Made by a program: the position numbers and the translations under genes. The notes beneath the pieces were generated by a model that ran no database searches, was not told where the DNA came from, and saw nothing but the letters and a program-made list of their open reading frames with translations. From an uncultured Pseudanabaenaceae cyanobacterium (GTDB lineage: Bacteria; Cyanobacteriota; Cyanobacteriia; PCC-9006; JAAUQQ01), in the NCBI GenBank assembly GCA_938021205.1, contig CALIGI010000240.1, forward strand, positions 1 to 38,244: 38,244 nt of DNA. Reading direction: 5' to 3'. Positions within the stretch are counted from its first letter, which is position 1. Each line of letters begins with the position of its first letter. This document shows, in pieces, positions 1 through 9,106 of the stretch.

Positions 1-283
1 TATGGAGCCCTCGTGACGATCCGCTTTAGTCAGCTTCTTTTGGGATGCACCGTTGAGGCTATGGAGGGTTGCTCAATAGCGCTGTGGTTTGGAAGAGCTT
101 GGCTGAGTACCCTCCCCCAACATAGCCTGTAGATTTACGGATTGCAGCTTTCTGTCTATTGCTTTGTCGTAGGAATATAGGCACGGTGAGCCTGGGGGCT
201 TAGGTGCTTGCTGAGATTAGGCTAGTGAAGCTCCATATTTATCTGAATCTGAAGAAACCCTCGTTCCTTAGAGAGCTGTTGAT

Positions 284-883
284 TCACAGCTTTGTTGGAT
301 CGACTCCTAATTCTCGGAGTTTTGCGAAGGCGCGATCGCGCTCTTGCTGGGCGTGATTGCGTTCATCCAAAATGACTTCCGGATCCTTGAACAAATCCCC
401 ATTCGGGTGGAACACTGCCAAGCCATCGTCAAACAGCTCAAAGCGAATCCCCAACGTTGGAGAAACCCAGGGAAAATTTAGCGCAGCGACTGGTTTAAAA
501 TCCTGTTCTGGCATCGCCCGCACCAGCCCCCAGAATTCATAAGAATCTGGGTCATAGAAAAACATCTCTAAAACCCCATGCTCGCCATAAAATGCTTGCT
601 TCGCCAACATCTCCCTGGCGCTATTGCTGGGTGAAATAATCTCAAACACCACCTGGGGAGCAATATTGTCCTCTTCCCACTGCTTATAGCTACCCCGCTC
701 CAGCTCCGGACGCCCCAACACCACCATGGCATTAGGAGCCTGAGCCGGGGCTGGCGGATTTTTGACCTGCACCGGATACCAAAGCAAATCGCCTGCAACA
801 AAAGCTAATTCTCCCTTTAGCAGCTGCCGCAGATTTGTCACCAGACGGACAATCCAACGATACTGAGCCGTATTGTCAGCCAT
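284..883 (-). CDS. Uma2 family (DUF820) endonuclease-fold protein
   Basis: A 199-residue protein of the Uma2/DUF820 type, a PD-(D/E)XK nuclease-fold family greatly expanded in cyanobacteria and of unproven function. The core is the segment VVFEIISPSN (about residues 77-86), followed by a Lys (AKQAFYG) and a GVLEMFFYDPDS strand. These match the usual pattern of a Glu-containing strand, Lys, and a GV.EYW.VDP strand. The residue pair before the Glu strand is PQ rather than the common PD, so one metal-binding Asp may be missing and activity is uncertain. The C-terminus (about residues 172-199) is a short charged helix with ERNHAQQERDRAF, typical of the longer members. It starts at ATG and lies 123 bp downstream of the GH116 gene on the same strand, with no sign of coupling. 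The family call is confident; the function is not known. Confidence 0.85.
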   Translation of the reverse strand: MADNTAQYRWIVRLVTNLRQLLKGELAFVAGDLLWYPVQVKNPPAPAQAPNAMVVLGRPELERGSYKQWEEDNIAPQVVFEIISPSNSAREMLAKQAFYGEHGVLEMFFYDPDSYEFWGLVRAMPEQDFKPVAALNFPWVSPTLGIRFELFDDGLAVFHPNGDLFKDPEVILDERNHAQQERDRAFAKLRELGVDPTKL

Positions 884-1006
884 GGGGTTGCCGTCTGATT
901 CAGGGTAGGGATCTGTGAAAGGCGCGATCGCATCTAGGGCGGTTGGCGGTATGAAAGCATTCCAGGAGTGGACAATCTCAAAAGAGCATTAGCAAAAGAC
1001 CTAGCT

Positions 1007-3493
1007 CTATTTTATGGATTCCTCTCGATCTAGCACAGTGACCAAGGCCCAAATCGCCATGGCCCGCAGGTAGTGGCTGGCGCGGAAGGTACCGACGGAG
1101 GTGATAGCTTCTGGGGTCCGGAATTGCAAGCCGTTGTCGTAGATCTGCTGGATGACGGTCTCCGTCAAGCGGAAGGCCTCATCCTTGAGATTCATCTGCA
1201 CCAGGAAGGCGGCAATGCCGAAGTTGATGCCGGTCCAGACTTCTAGGGGATGGGTGTCGCCGGGATTCACGGGTGAACCATCCAGCAATAGGCCATTGGC
1301 AGCACCAAACTGAGCGTTTTTAAAGTTTAGAAAGCAGGATTCGTAGACTGTCTTCAGGGCAGACTTGGCGCAATCTTCAGGGACCACATCGGGCAAGCCC
1401 AGCATTCGTGCATAGAATTGTCCACACAACTGATCGGCCATCACCACTTTAGAGCCGCTGCCGCTATCGAGGTTGTAGTAGCGACCGTTCCAGAGGGTTT
1501 CTTGGTAGAGGGGCTTGGCTTGGGTGAGCCAGGTTTGGTGCTTGGCGATCGCCTCGTCTACAGAAATGTCTGTCTTCGTTTGAAGGATGTGAGCCATAGC
1601 GATCGCCGCCTCCAATGCCGCAATCCACAGCCCACCGCAATAGGCACTAATCCCCTGCAAGCGCCAATCATCAAAAGTCTGATCCGGCGCACCCGAGTTC
1701 TCAGGAATGCCATCGCCATCTAGGTCAAATTCCTTTAGGTAATCCAAGGCTGCTACGACTGCGGGCCAGCATTCTGCGAGAAACTCGATGTCATCTGCTC
1801 CGGTAAACAGATAGTCACGGTAGACCTGGAGCACGTAATCGCTGCCCAGGTCTTTCCAGAGGTTGCAGTCTTGATAGGCCGTGTAGTTTGTCTTTTCCCA
1901 GACATGTTCATTGGGCGCACCTAGATCATGCGGGGTTGCATTGGCAACCTTTCGCTGGGCAAGGGGCATGTCTGCGCCGATGGTCTTGTAGTAGCCGATG
2001 ACGCGCTTGTCATTATCTTCAGCGGGGATGGCGCGGGCGAAGGCACGGATAACAGATTTCTCCAGCTCAGGCCACAGCTCTAGCAGCGCGAAGGATCCAT
2101 AGAGGCGCACGTCGAGGCTTTCGTACCAGCGGTAGTCGATGCATTCCAGCACAGCAAATTGCCCCACGGGGTCGCCGTCGCTGCCTGCACTCCAGAGGGT
2201 ACCGCCATCGGTGAGATCGTAGAGTTCGTTCATCAGGGCCATTTTGATCGGCTCTGATAGGTCCGCCCGATCCAAGATCGGTTGTTGCCAGTCAATAATT
2301 TGCTGTTGCCAGGTTTTGTAGTGGGTTAGGGCGGTGGTGGCGATCGCCTCTGCTTGCTTCCCATCGGTGCCAAAGAAATCCGTATAGCGGCGGTAGTAGT
2401 TGACGCCCTGGGCAAATTCCGTTACGGGGAAATCCCAAGCGAGGGCAAAGGGTATTTGCAAAGTCTCACCGGGCTGGAGCGTGAAGCGGACGGCGATCGC
2501 CCCTGCAATCTGCTCCCCCTCAGCGGCTGGATTGGTGTCATCCAGCTGAGGGATTTTGCCGGATTGGCTAAAGGACTGCCAAAGTTCCGCTCCATCCCCT
2601 GCTGGATTCCAACGCCCACAGCAAAATGCTTCTGCTTCAGCGGGGAGTTTGCCTAAAGCTAGACACCATTGACCATCGCCTTCCTGGGTCGTCTGACTTG
2701 TACGGCTACTATCCATCAGGATGGCTGGGCCTTGTTTGGTTTGGAGCAGACGGTTGAAATTGCCTGCACTTTTGCCCCAAGCGGATTGGTAGTCATAGAC
2801 TGGGCTGCCGTCGTCCCGAATGGTGATCTCTTCCGTTGGATTCATGTTGCGGAACCAACCGACGGTGTTTTGCCAGCTCACCATGATGCTGAGGGTAAGG
2901 GGCTGGTCCGTGGGGTTATGGGCGGTCCATTCGAAGACCGCGACGGGGTAGCTGGTCTCCTTGTAGTTGTGGGGCAGAATTGGCGTCAGTTGCTCACAGG
3001 TGAGCTGGGCCTGGTAAACGTTCTCGTAGGTGAACCAACTGCGGGGATAGAGCGCCTGGTAGCTGCCGGTGGATTGCTCCTTGCTGCGGGCTGGATAGGA
3101 TGGCCAAGCGGCGAGGCTGTCGCCCTCAGTGGCTGTGGTGCTAAGGGCATAGGCTTGGCTGGTGCTGGCTTGGCCCGGTTCGAGGATCTGTTCGTCGGTC
3201 TGTTCGCCCGTTTGCTCGAAGATGCTGAACTGACAGGCGGGAAGTGTCTTGAAAATATGTTCGCCGCCATCTAAGTGCCAGAGGTTGAAATCGCCGCTAT
3301 GGGAGCGCCCAATGCAGCCTGCGCCAAATCCACCCAAGGGCATGCCATGGTGCGGGCCATCGTCCAAATTACTGGCATAGCGAACGGTATAGGGGGTCTT
3401 CCAGTCCAAGCCCAAGTCGCGCTGCCAAGTGATTTCTGGGATGTGAGGCATGGCAGAATATGCGGATGTCGAAGAGGCGGCTGCGGTGGACAT
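1007..3493 (-). CDS. GH116 family glycosidase (GBA2-like, beta-glucosidase/glucosylceramidase type)
   Basis: A large soluble glycoside hydrolase of family GH116, which includes human bile-acid beta-glucosidase GBA2 and bacterial beta-glucosidases. The N-terminal half (about residues 30-390) is the beta-sandwich GBA2_N domain (GMPLGGFGAGCIGRS near its start). The C-terminal half is the (alpha/alpha)6 catalytic DUF608 domain. The likely nucleophile is Glu of FAVLECIDY (about residue 450) and the likely acid/base is Asp of DQTFDDW (about residue 608), by analogy with the characterised GH116 enzymes. The typical SAYCGGLW follows. No signal peptide is seen, so it is probably cytoplasmic. The reading frame extends upstream to a TTG at 3514. 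I chose the ATG at 3493, although neither start has a clear Shine-Dalgarno and an ATG at 3451 is also possible. The substrate (a beta-glucoside or glucolipid) is inference. Confidence 0.9.
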   Translation of the reverse strand: MSTAAASSTSAYSAMPHIPEITWQRDLGLDWKTPYTVRYASNLDDGPHHGMPLGGFGAGCIGRSHSGDFNLWHLDGGEHIFKTLPACQFSIFEQTGEQTDEQILEPGQASTSQAYALSTTATEGDSLAAWPSYPARSKEQSTGSYQALYPRSWFTYENVYQAQLTCEQLTPILPHNYKETSYPVAVFEWTAHNPTDQPLTLSIMVSWQNTVGWFRNMNPTEEITIRDDGSPVYDYQSAWGKSAGNFNRLLQTKQGPAILMDSSRTSQTTQEGDGQWCLALGKLPAEAEAFCCGRWNPAGDGAELWQSFSQSGKIPQLDDTNPAAEGEQIAGAIAVRFTLQPGETLQIPFALAWDFPVTEFAQGVNYYRRYTDFFGTDGKQAEAIATTALTHYKTWQQQIIDWQQPILDRADLSEPIKMALMNELYDLTDGGTLWSAGSDGDPVGQFAVLECIDYRWYESLDVRLYGSFALLELWPELEKSVIRAFARAIPAEDNDKRVIGYYKTIGADMPLAQRKVANATPHDLGAPNEHVWEKTNYTAYQDCNLWKDLGSDYVLQVYRDYLFTGADDIEFLAECWPAVVAALDYLKEFDLDGDGIPENSGAPDQTFDDWRLQGISAYCGGLWIAALEAAIAMAHILQTKTDISVDEAIAKHQTWLTQAKPLYQETLWNGRYYNLDSGSGSKVVMADQLCGQFYARMLGLPDVVPEDCAKSALKTVYESCFLNFKNAQFGAANGLLLDGSPVNPGDTHPLEVWTGINFGIAAFLVQMNLKDEAFRLTETVIQQIYDNGLQFRTPEAITSVGTFRASHYLRAMAIWALVTVLDREESIK

Positions 3494-3786
3494 AAGCGAA
3501 GGGACGTACGGCAATGACCGTATTTATGGGGGCTTTTAAAGAATTGTCTGAAGTGAGAGCGGCGTCAACTCAGGGGAAAGACGTGACTTTGACTTTCCTC
3601 TGCTAAGTCGTCCTGAGTTTGGGAAGGAATACAGAAGATTAGATTGTTGCCTATATTGCATCGCTCCCATTTGGGGGAGGTGACGAGTGGCATGTTGAGC
3701 TAAAGGAGCTGGGAAAAGTCCGATGGTCTACTCCTAGGTTTCTGTGGTTCTAAACTCCTTCTTTGCTTTTGACTCTTTTCTCCTAC

Positions 3787-4353
3787 ATGCTGTTACTTAC
3801 GGAATCTCAGGTTCAACCTTGTGCTGTTGTGCGGCAGAATATTTTTGAAGAACTTTTCTTGTCTGGCGTTGAATTTCAGGGAAAGCTTTTCTTTCGTGTT
3901 GCTCAATATGCAGTTGACCAGATTGTGACTGTCAGGCAGGATGCTCTGGAACGCTTTAGCAGTGGGCATGGACAATTTGCGATTCTCATTGTTGAGGCCA
4001 AGGATCGATTGACGCTGTGGCAAGAGGACCCGGAACTTAAACTCTGTAGTGCCCGTAGGGCAAAGGCTCAGCGCATTAAGCAAGTGGACCTGGCTAAGGT
4101 GACGAAGAAGATTCATGGGCCGGGTGGTATTGAGATTCGCGATCGCCGCCCGCGTTTCCGTCGCAAAAAGGACTGCTTCGTTGCCAAGGCGCTAGCGGAG
4201 TGGCTGGAAAAGACTTATAAGCTCACGGTTAATGACAGCCTTCGCTTAGCCCAGCGCATGGTGGATGAGAAAGTGATCTATCCCCTACATCACAAGGAGA
4301 AGTTTGCAGCCAATGGTGATTTCTATCGCTTTTACGATGATGAGGTTCAGTGA
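3787..4353 (+). CDS. Hypothetical protein with DEP-like C-terminal domain
   Basis: A 188-residue protein without signal peptide or membrane segment. The N-terminal part is of unknown fold and carries a basic middle (RRAKAQR, then RDRRPRFRRKK, about residues 90-123). The C-terminal about 60 residues (FVAKALAEWLEKTYKL to FYRFYDDE) resemble a DEP domain or similar winged helix: a WL pair in the second helix, an alternating helix leading to VIYPL, then an aromatic-rich strand ending YRFYDD. The DEP call is by eye and moderate. ATG 3787 was taken as the start; an in-frame TTG lies at 3763, and neither has a good ribosome binding site. The last 7 bases overlap the 3' end of the convergent efflux-pump gene (stop codons at 4351-4353 and 4349-4347). 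It is divergent from the GH116 gene across about 290 bp. Function unknown. Confidence 0.75.
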   Translation: MLLLTESQVQPCAVVRQNIFEELFLSGVEFQGKLFFRVAQYAVDQIVTVRQDALERFSSGHGQFAILIVEAKDRLTLWQEDPELKLCSARRAKAQRIKQVDLAKVTKKIHGPGGIEIRDRRPRFRRKKDCFVAKALAEWLEKTYKLTVNDSLRLAQRMVDEKVIYPLHHKEKFAANGDFYRFYDDEVQ

Positions 4354-7300
4354 GCAGGGTCATGAGGGGGAGCTGGAATCGCAATTGTTAGATCGGTTGT
4401 GACGATCTGAGGGATGAACCAATTGCCCCACCGGGCATAGAGTGCTGGAATGACTAGGAGTGTTAGGGCTGTGGATGTGAATAATCCGCCCAACACGACA
4501 ATGGCTAAGGGCTGAAGAATTTCGTTGCCTGCACCACTGGCGAGGGCTAGGGGCAGCATTCCTAATGCTGAGGTGAGGGCTGTCATCAGAATGGCGTTGA
4601 CTCGCTCTAGAGACCCATCAACGATGACTTGTTTCAGCGGCAGTCCCTGGGCAAATTTGCGATTGTAGTTGTCCACCAGGAGTAGACCATTGCGAACGGC
4701 GATGCCAAAGAGGGTAATGAAGCCGATCAGGGAAGCAATGGAGATGACGCCTCCGGTTAGCAGAATAGAGATAATGCCACCGACTAGGGCGAGGGGCAGG
4801 TTGACCATGATGGCGAGGGTGGCGGCGAGGGATTTTACCGAGAAGAACATTAGGACTGAGATGGCGATCGCTGCTAAAAGGCTAAACAGCACCAAGCTAT
4901 GGGTTGCCCGCTGCTCCGACTCAAACTGGCCGCCGTACTGGATAAAATAGCCCTGGGGTAATGTCACCTTGTCTCTAATTTGAGTTTGGATATCGCCGAC
5001 GACACTGCCCAGATCTCGTTCGGCCACGTTGGCAGAGACCACAATCAGCCGGGAGACATCTTCTCGATTGACTAAGTTTGCCCCCAGGCCGTAATTCACT
5101 TTGGCAACCTCTCCCAGGGCGATGGTCTGGCCAGGGGCTGTGGAGATGGGGAGGTTGCGAATCGCATCTAAATTATTGCGGGCGGACTCGGGTAGGGAGA
5201 CCACAATGTTGATTAGCTGCTGATTCTCGGGCACCTGGGACACAATCCGACCATTGAGGGCGGTTTCAACCAGCTCGGAGAGTTGGTCCATGCGTAGGCC
5301 ATAGCTTGCGGCGGCGGCGCGGTCGTACTGGATTTGAACTTGGCGAACGGGGACTTGGGGCTCTAGCTGTAGATCGACAATGCCCGCGATTGGGTCGATG
5401 CTGTCGCGGACCTGTTCGCCAATGCTACGCAGTTCGGCGAGGTTTGGGCCGAAGATCTTGATGGCGATCGCGCTGCGCACTCCCGACAGCACCTCATCCA
5501 TGCGGTGGGAAATAAACCCGCCAATATTAGGGGCTACACCAGGCAATTCTAAAAAGGCTTCTCGCAATTCTTGGATGCTGGCTTCCCGGTCTTTCAGAGC
5601 CAGCTCACTCAGTTCAATATCCACATGGGCGATGTTAACCCCGGCTCCATCGGCGTCGCCCGGTGCCCGGCCTGCTCGAACCTGAACCCATTCGTAGAGC
5701 GGATTGTCCTTGAGTGAATTAGCTAGGGCATTGCCAGCGCCATTGGTGATATCCAAGGACACACCGGGAAACAGCACCATGGAGTTGACCAGGGACTTCT
5801 CCTGGAACTCTGGCAAAAAGACTCTGCCCAGGGATGGTACAATTAATGCTGATGCAACTAGGGCCGCCAGGGCCAGGGCCAAAATGAGCTGGGGGGCTTT
5901 GAGGGCAAAATCTAACAGTGGTCGGTAAAGCCGCTCCGCAAAGCGCGAGACCATTGTCCCCTCTTGGGGCAATGTCTGATTGGCCAGCAATATTGCACAG
6001 AGGGCGGGAGAGAGGGTCATGGCCACGAGGGTAGAGGCCAGGATTGAAACCAAATAGGCCAGGCCCATGGGGGCAAAAATGCACCCCTCCACGCCGCTAA
6101 GACTGAAGATTGGTGCAAATACAACTGTGATAATGACCGTGGAAAAAATCACCGCCAGTCTCACCTGTAATGAGGTTTCATACACCACCTCCAGGGGATT
6201 CTTAGGGTTGCCCTGGGCTTGGTTACGGCGCAGACCGCGATAGCAGTTTTCCATGTCCACAATGGCGTCATCCACCACGGACCCAATGGCCACGACTAGG
6301 CCTCCCAGGGTCATGGTGTTGATACCTAGGCCTAGGGCTTTCATCAGCAGTAAGCCGCTCAGCAGCGAGAGGGGGATGGCACTGAGGGTAATGAACGCTG
6401 TGCGCCAGTTCATCAAGAACAGCAGCATGATGGCTGAGACGATAAGGATGCCTTGAATCAGGGAGCCGCTGACATTGCCGATGGCGGAGTCAATGAAGTT
6501 AGCCTGACGGAAAGTGCGAGTCAGTTGCACGTCCCCAGGGAAGCCGTCTTGCAAAGTGGCCATGACGGATTCCACGGCTTGGGTCACCGTAGGTGTATCT
6601 ACGTCGGGTTGCTTGTTGACCATCAGCACTACAGCGGGCTTGCCATTGAAGCTGGCATCTCCCCGCTTGGAGGCTGCTCCGGTTTTAACCTCGGCAACAT
6701 CGCTGAGCAGAATTGGAGCATCGTCCTGGAGCTTGACAACGGACTGCTGTAAGTCCTGGGTGGATTGGACTTGGCCAATGCCTCTAATCAATTGCTCCTG
6801 TCCACCTCCGCTGAGAAATCCGCCCGGTGCGTTGCTGTTTGACCCTTGGACTGCATCAGCAATTTCATTGAGGGAGAGGTTGAGCGATCGCAATTTTTCC
6901 GGGTCAACCGAAACCTGATGCTCTCGTTCATCCCCACCATAAATCGTGACTTGGGAGACGCCCGGTACTGCAAGAATCTGGTTTTTTAGAGTCACTTCCA
7001 CTAGACTCCGCAAATCCATCAAGCTAGTCTGACCCTGAGCCTCCACCGTGAAGGCGTATTGTAAAATCGTGCCTAGAGGCGAGACCAGGGGGGAAATCTG
7101 CGGTGGATGGCCTCCTGCTGGGAGTTGTGGCACTACCTGCTGGAGCCGCTCATGGACCGATTGCCTCGCCCGATAAATATCCGCATCTGGGTCAAAGACG
7201 ATGCTGACCATCGATAGTCCTACTTTGGAGGACGATCGCACCGTGGTGACGCCAGGCAAACCGTTGACCGCGCTTTCAATCGGCACCGTAATTTGGGTTT

Positions 7301-7496
7301 CTACTTCCTTCGGAGCCAGGCCCAGTGCCTCAGTTTGGACCTCGACTTGGGGCGGCGCAAAGTTGGGAAAAACATCCAGGGGCATCTGCGTTAGGCTGAA
7401 GATTCCCCACAGCGTCAGAACGATGGCACCGACGACAATTAGCCATCGCTGGGCGATGGAATTTCGGAGTATTTGATTCAGTAGGGACTGCAACAT
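4347..7496 (-). CDS. Heavy-metal efflux RND permease (CusA/CzcA family)
   Basis: A 1049-residue inner-membrane RND pump of the heavy-metal efflux (HME) class, which exports divalent or monovalent metal ions using the proton gradient as part of a tripartite complex. Seen: first TM helix at about residues 19-34, the porter start LPQMPLDVFPNF-type segment, and TM4 with GSVVDDAIVDMEN, whose paired Asp residues are the proton-relay signature of HME pumps. There is a second symmetrical half with its own porter and TM block (FITLFGIAVRNGLLLVDNYN near residue 920). Length is normal for the family. Its ATG directly follows the TAG stop of the adaptor gene (no spacer), so translational coupling is very likely. 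It overlaps the convergent DEP-like gene by 7 bp. No outer-membrane (CusC/TolC-type) component is encoded in the window. The metal cannot be told from sequence by eye. Confidence 0.93.
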   Translation of the reverse strand: MLQSLLNQILRNSIAQRWLIVVGAIVLTLWGIFSLTQMPLDVFPNFAPPQVEVQTEALGLAPKEVETQITVPIESAVNGLPGVTTVRSSSKVGLSMVSIVFDPDADIYRARQSVHERLQQVVPQLPAGGHPPQISPLVSPLGTILQYAFTVEAQGQTSLMDLRSLVEVTLKNQILAVPGVSQVTIYGGDEREHQVSVDPEKLRSLNLSLNEIADAVQGSNSNAPGGFLSGGGQEQLIRGIGQVQSTQDLQQSVVKLQDDAPILLSDVAEVKTGAASKRGDASFNGKPAVVLMVNKQPDVDTPTVTQAVESVMATLQDGFPGDVQLTRTFRQANFIDSAIGNVSGSLIQGILIVSAIMLLFLMNWRTAFITLSAIPLSLLSGLLLMKALGLGINTMTLGGLVVAIGSVVDDAIVDMENCYRGLRRNQAQGNPKNPLEVVYETSLQVRLAVIFSTVIITVVFAPIFSLSGVEGCIFAPMGLAYLVSILASTLVAMTLSPALCAILLANQTLPQEGTMVSRFAERLYRPLLDFALKAPQLILALALAALVASALIVPSLGRVFLPEFQEKSLVNSMVLFPGVSLDITNGAGNALANSLKDNPLYEWVQVRAGRAPGDADGAGVNIAHVDIELSELALKDREASIQELREAFLELPGVAPNIGGFISHRMDEVLSGVRSAIAIKIFGPNLAELRSIGEQVRDSIDPIAGIVDLQLEPQVPVRQVQIQYDRAAAASYGLRMDQLSELVETALNGRIVSQVPENQQLINIVVSLPESARNNLDAIRNLPISTAPGQTIALGEVAKVNYGLGANLVNREDVSRLIVVSANVAERDLGSVVGDIQTQIRDKVTLPQGYFIQYGGQFESEQRATHSLVLFSLLAAIAISVLMFFSVKSLAATLAIMVNLPLALVGGIISILLTGGVISIASLIGFITLFGIAVRNGLLLVDNYNRKFAQGLPLKQVIVDGSLERVNAILMTALTSALGMLPLALASGAGNEILQPLAIVVLGGLFTSTALTLLVIPALYARWGNWFIPQIVTTDLTIAIPAPPHDPAH

Positions 7497-8177
7497 CTAG
7501 TTAGAGGTTTCGCCTTTACTGCGATTGCCCTTTGCTAGGAAGACAACACCCGCTAATAGCCCAATGCCACCGCCAATGGCGGCTAGCCATTGCTTGGAAA
7601 TGCCACCTTGACGTTCAGACTCGTCAGGGTGGGTCTCATCACCATGGCTATGGGGAATCCCTTCGGCATCAGCCTTGATATGTTCTTCTTTGCTGAGCGT
7701 TTCAGCTGCTGGAATACTGCTATCAGGGCTCACGGCTTCAGCGGCTTGGGTTTTGCGCGACTCTGCATAGAGGGACAGGCTACCCTCGGTGACAAGCTGT
7801 TCTCCTAGGGAAAGGCCCTCGGTCACTTCAACCCAGTCGCCCTGAGTTTCCCCGATGGTGATCTCCACCGGCTCATAGAAGCCCTCGTACTGTACAAATA
7901 CGACTTGACGCCCATCGTCTTCCACGGCTGCTGTCACTGGAATCAACACTGCTCCGCTACCTGCCGCTGCGGTTGCGATCGGAGCTACACGAATGCCTAG
8001 TAGGGAATCGGTCTCGGTCTTGACCTCCACTCGATTGATTCCGCCAGTGGCTTGAAACTCATCTCCATGACCCGCATGGGCCATCACTTCAGGCGTTGCG
8101 ATCGCGAAGCAAGCTTCCTGCGGAATCGCCAAGCTAAGAGCCAATATAGAACTGAATATGAGAAAAAAACGGTTCAT
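7497..8177 (-). CDS. Short RND efflux adaptor-like protein with C-terminal membrane anchor
   Basis: A 226-residue exported protein, first gene of the efflux operon. It has a signal peptide (about residues 1-25, ending CFA), then HAGHGDEF and a strand pair ending GIRVAPI like the start of CzcB-type adaptors. The next segment (LIPVTAAVEDDGRQVVFVQYEG to LVTEGSLSLYAE) matches the C-terminal membrane-proximal part of such adaptors. The lipoyl/barrel-sandwich and alpha-hairpin domains that normally lie between are absent; the family usually has 350-500 residues. The protein ends with a His/Asp/Glu-rich linker (IPHSHGDETHPDE, a possible metal-binding stretch) and a hydrophobic helix (about residues 196-214) with a short charged tail. 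The start is supported by GAGGAC 9 nt upstream of ATG. The reading frame is open throughout, so this is a compact protein rather than an obvious frameshift product. Confidence 0.8.
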   Translation of the reverse strand: MNRFFLIFSSILALSLAIPQEACFAIATPEVMAHAGHGDEFQATGGINRVEVKTETDSLLGIRVAPIATAAAGSGAVLIPVTAAVEDDGRQVVFVQYEGFYEPVEITIGETQGDWVEVTEGLSLGEQLVTEGSLSLYAESRKTQAAEAVSPDSSIPAAETLSKEEHIKADAEGIPHSHGDETHPDESERQGGISKQWLAAIGGGIGLLAGVVFLAKGNRSKGETSN

Positions 8178-8199
8178 CGAATAACGTCCTCAAGAGATG

Positions 8200-8232
8200 G
8201 CAATATTGCATTCGTCGCGTTGCTTGGTTATA
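8200..8232 (-). promoter_or_regulatory. Possible promoter and palindromic operator of the efflux operon
   Basis: On the minus strand TATAAC (8232-8227) matches five of six bases of a -10 box and lies about 50 bases before the adaptor ATG. No good -35 was found. A perfect 10-bp palindrome GCAATATTGC (8200-8209) sits between it and the start codon, where a metal-responsive repressor could bind. This is a candidate only; no known regulator box is recognised. Confidence 0.25.
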
Positions 8233-9106
8233 GTTCTCAACGGCTGAAAGTTAGAGATGGATGATAACAACGCAAACGCAGTCTGTCCCAATGAAATTTT
8301 TGACTGCGATAGCTGCACAAAATTTCTCACAGAATGGCACAAGACAGGTCAAAGTCGATGTAAATCACGAGTCGTTCATGTTTCGTCGGATCGAGTCTAT
8401 ATGTTTCTCTAATGTAAGGTATTAGGTCTATCTATTGTTGAAGCTGAACTCAGCGTCTGAAAGGATTGCGCCGTAGAAGAATTTGCACATCTATATGTCA
8501 GTTCTGCCATGCCCGCTCCAGTTATTGTTGCCATGTTCGTCAAAGTGTTTCAGGCTGTTCTCATGGGTCTTGATTTAAGCCGAGATAGATTGAACAGAAT
8601 GCCTGATAGACCATAAGGATTGCAGGAATCCTAAGTAGAATTTTGTCCCGCCTTTAGTTGTGATTTGGAATGAGGAGAGACCCAGTATTTTCATCGATGA
8701 AAAAGCTCTAATCCTGTTGAGGTATAGCTTTGAACCTGCTAACGCACAGGTTTTTCTCTCTCGCCCAAGCTCTCCATTAGCATTTCTTTCTCTTATAAGT
8801 ATCCCTCTTGAAAACCTTCGTGATCTCGCGCATGTAGGCCTTGAGAGCACGGAGATTCTTCTGGCTTCATCGTAGGTGCTAGTAGAATGCCTTGCCTATT
8901 CTGCTCTCTCTTGTTCTCGGCGGATGATGTGCCCCCCACTGCCATCGTCGATAAAGTGTGATGTTACTGGCAAAATAATGATATTTTTTACCTTGGACAG
9001 TGTTTGAAATCTGCAAGCTGGATATCCTTCGCTCAGATTTCACCGCGGTGTCGTTCTCGCATTGGTGCTCCGTTAATTTTAGTCAGTGCTCAGTAAGGAA
9101 TAGCTA
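8233..9106. other. Intergenic stretch, no gene recognised
   Basis: This is an AT-richer divergent region between the efflux operon and the MscS gene. Open frames of 71-91 codons exist on both strands around 8575-8875, but they have no ribosome binding site, no recognisable motif and no convincing amino-acid pattern. On the minus strand near 8700-8860 short open pieces separated by stops could be a decayed gene, but nothing could be identified. The promoter of the MscS gene should lie in the last 150 bp; no clean -35/-10 pair is visible. Confidence 0.5.

Noticed and set aside
274..291. AGCTGT/ACAGCT inverted repeat over the Uma2 stop codon
   Set aside because: Only a 6-bp stem, no T-run; too weak to call a terminator.
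2669..3274. 201-codon open frame on the plus strand inside the GH116 gene
   Set aside because: It is antisense to conserved GBA2_N coding sequence, has no domain and no ribosome binding site; a codon-bias shadow.
8575..8875. Overlapping 71- and 91-codon frames on both strands
   Set aside because: No ribosome binding site, no motif, unnatural composition. A decayed gene on the minus strand is possible but could not be identified.
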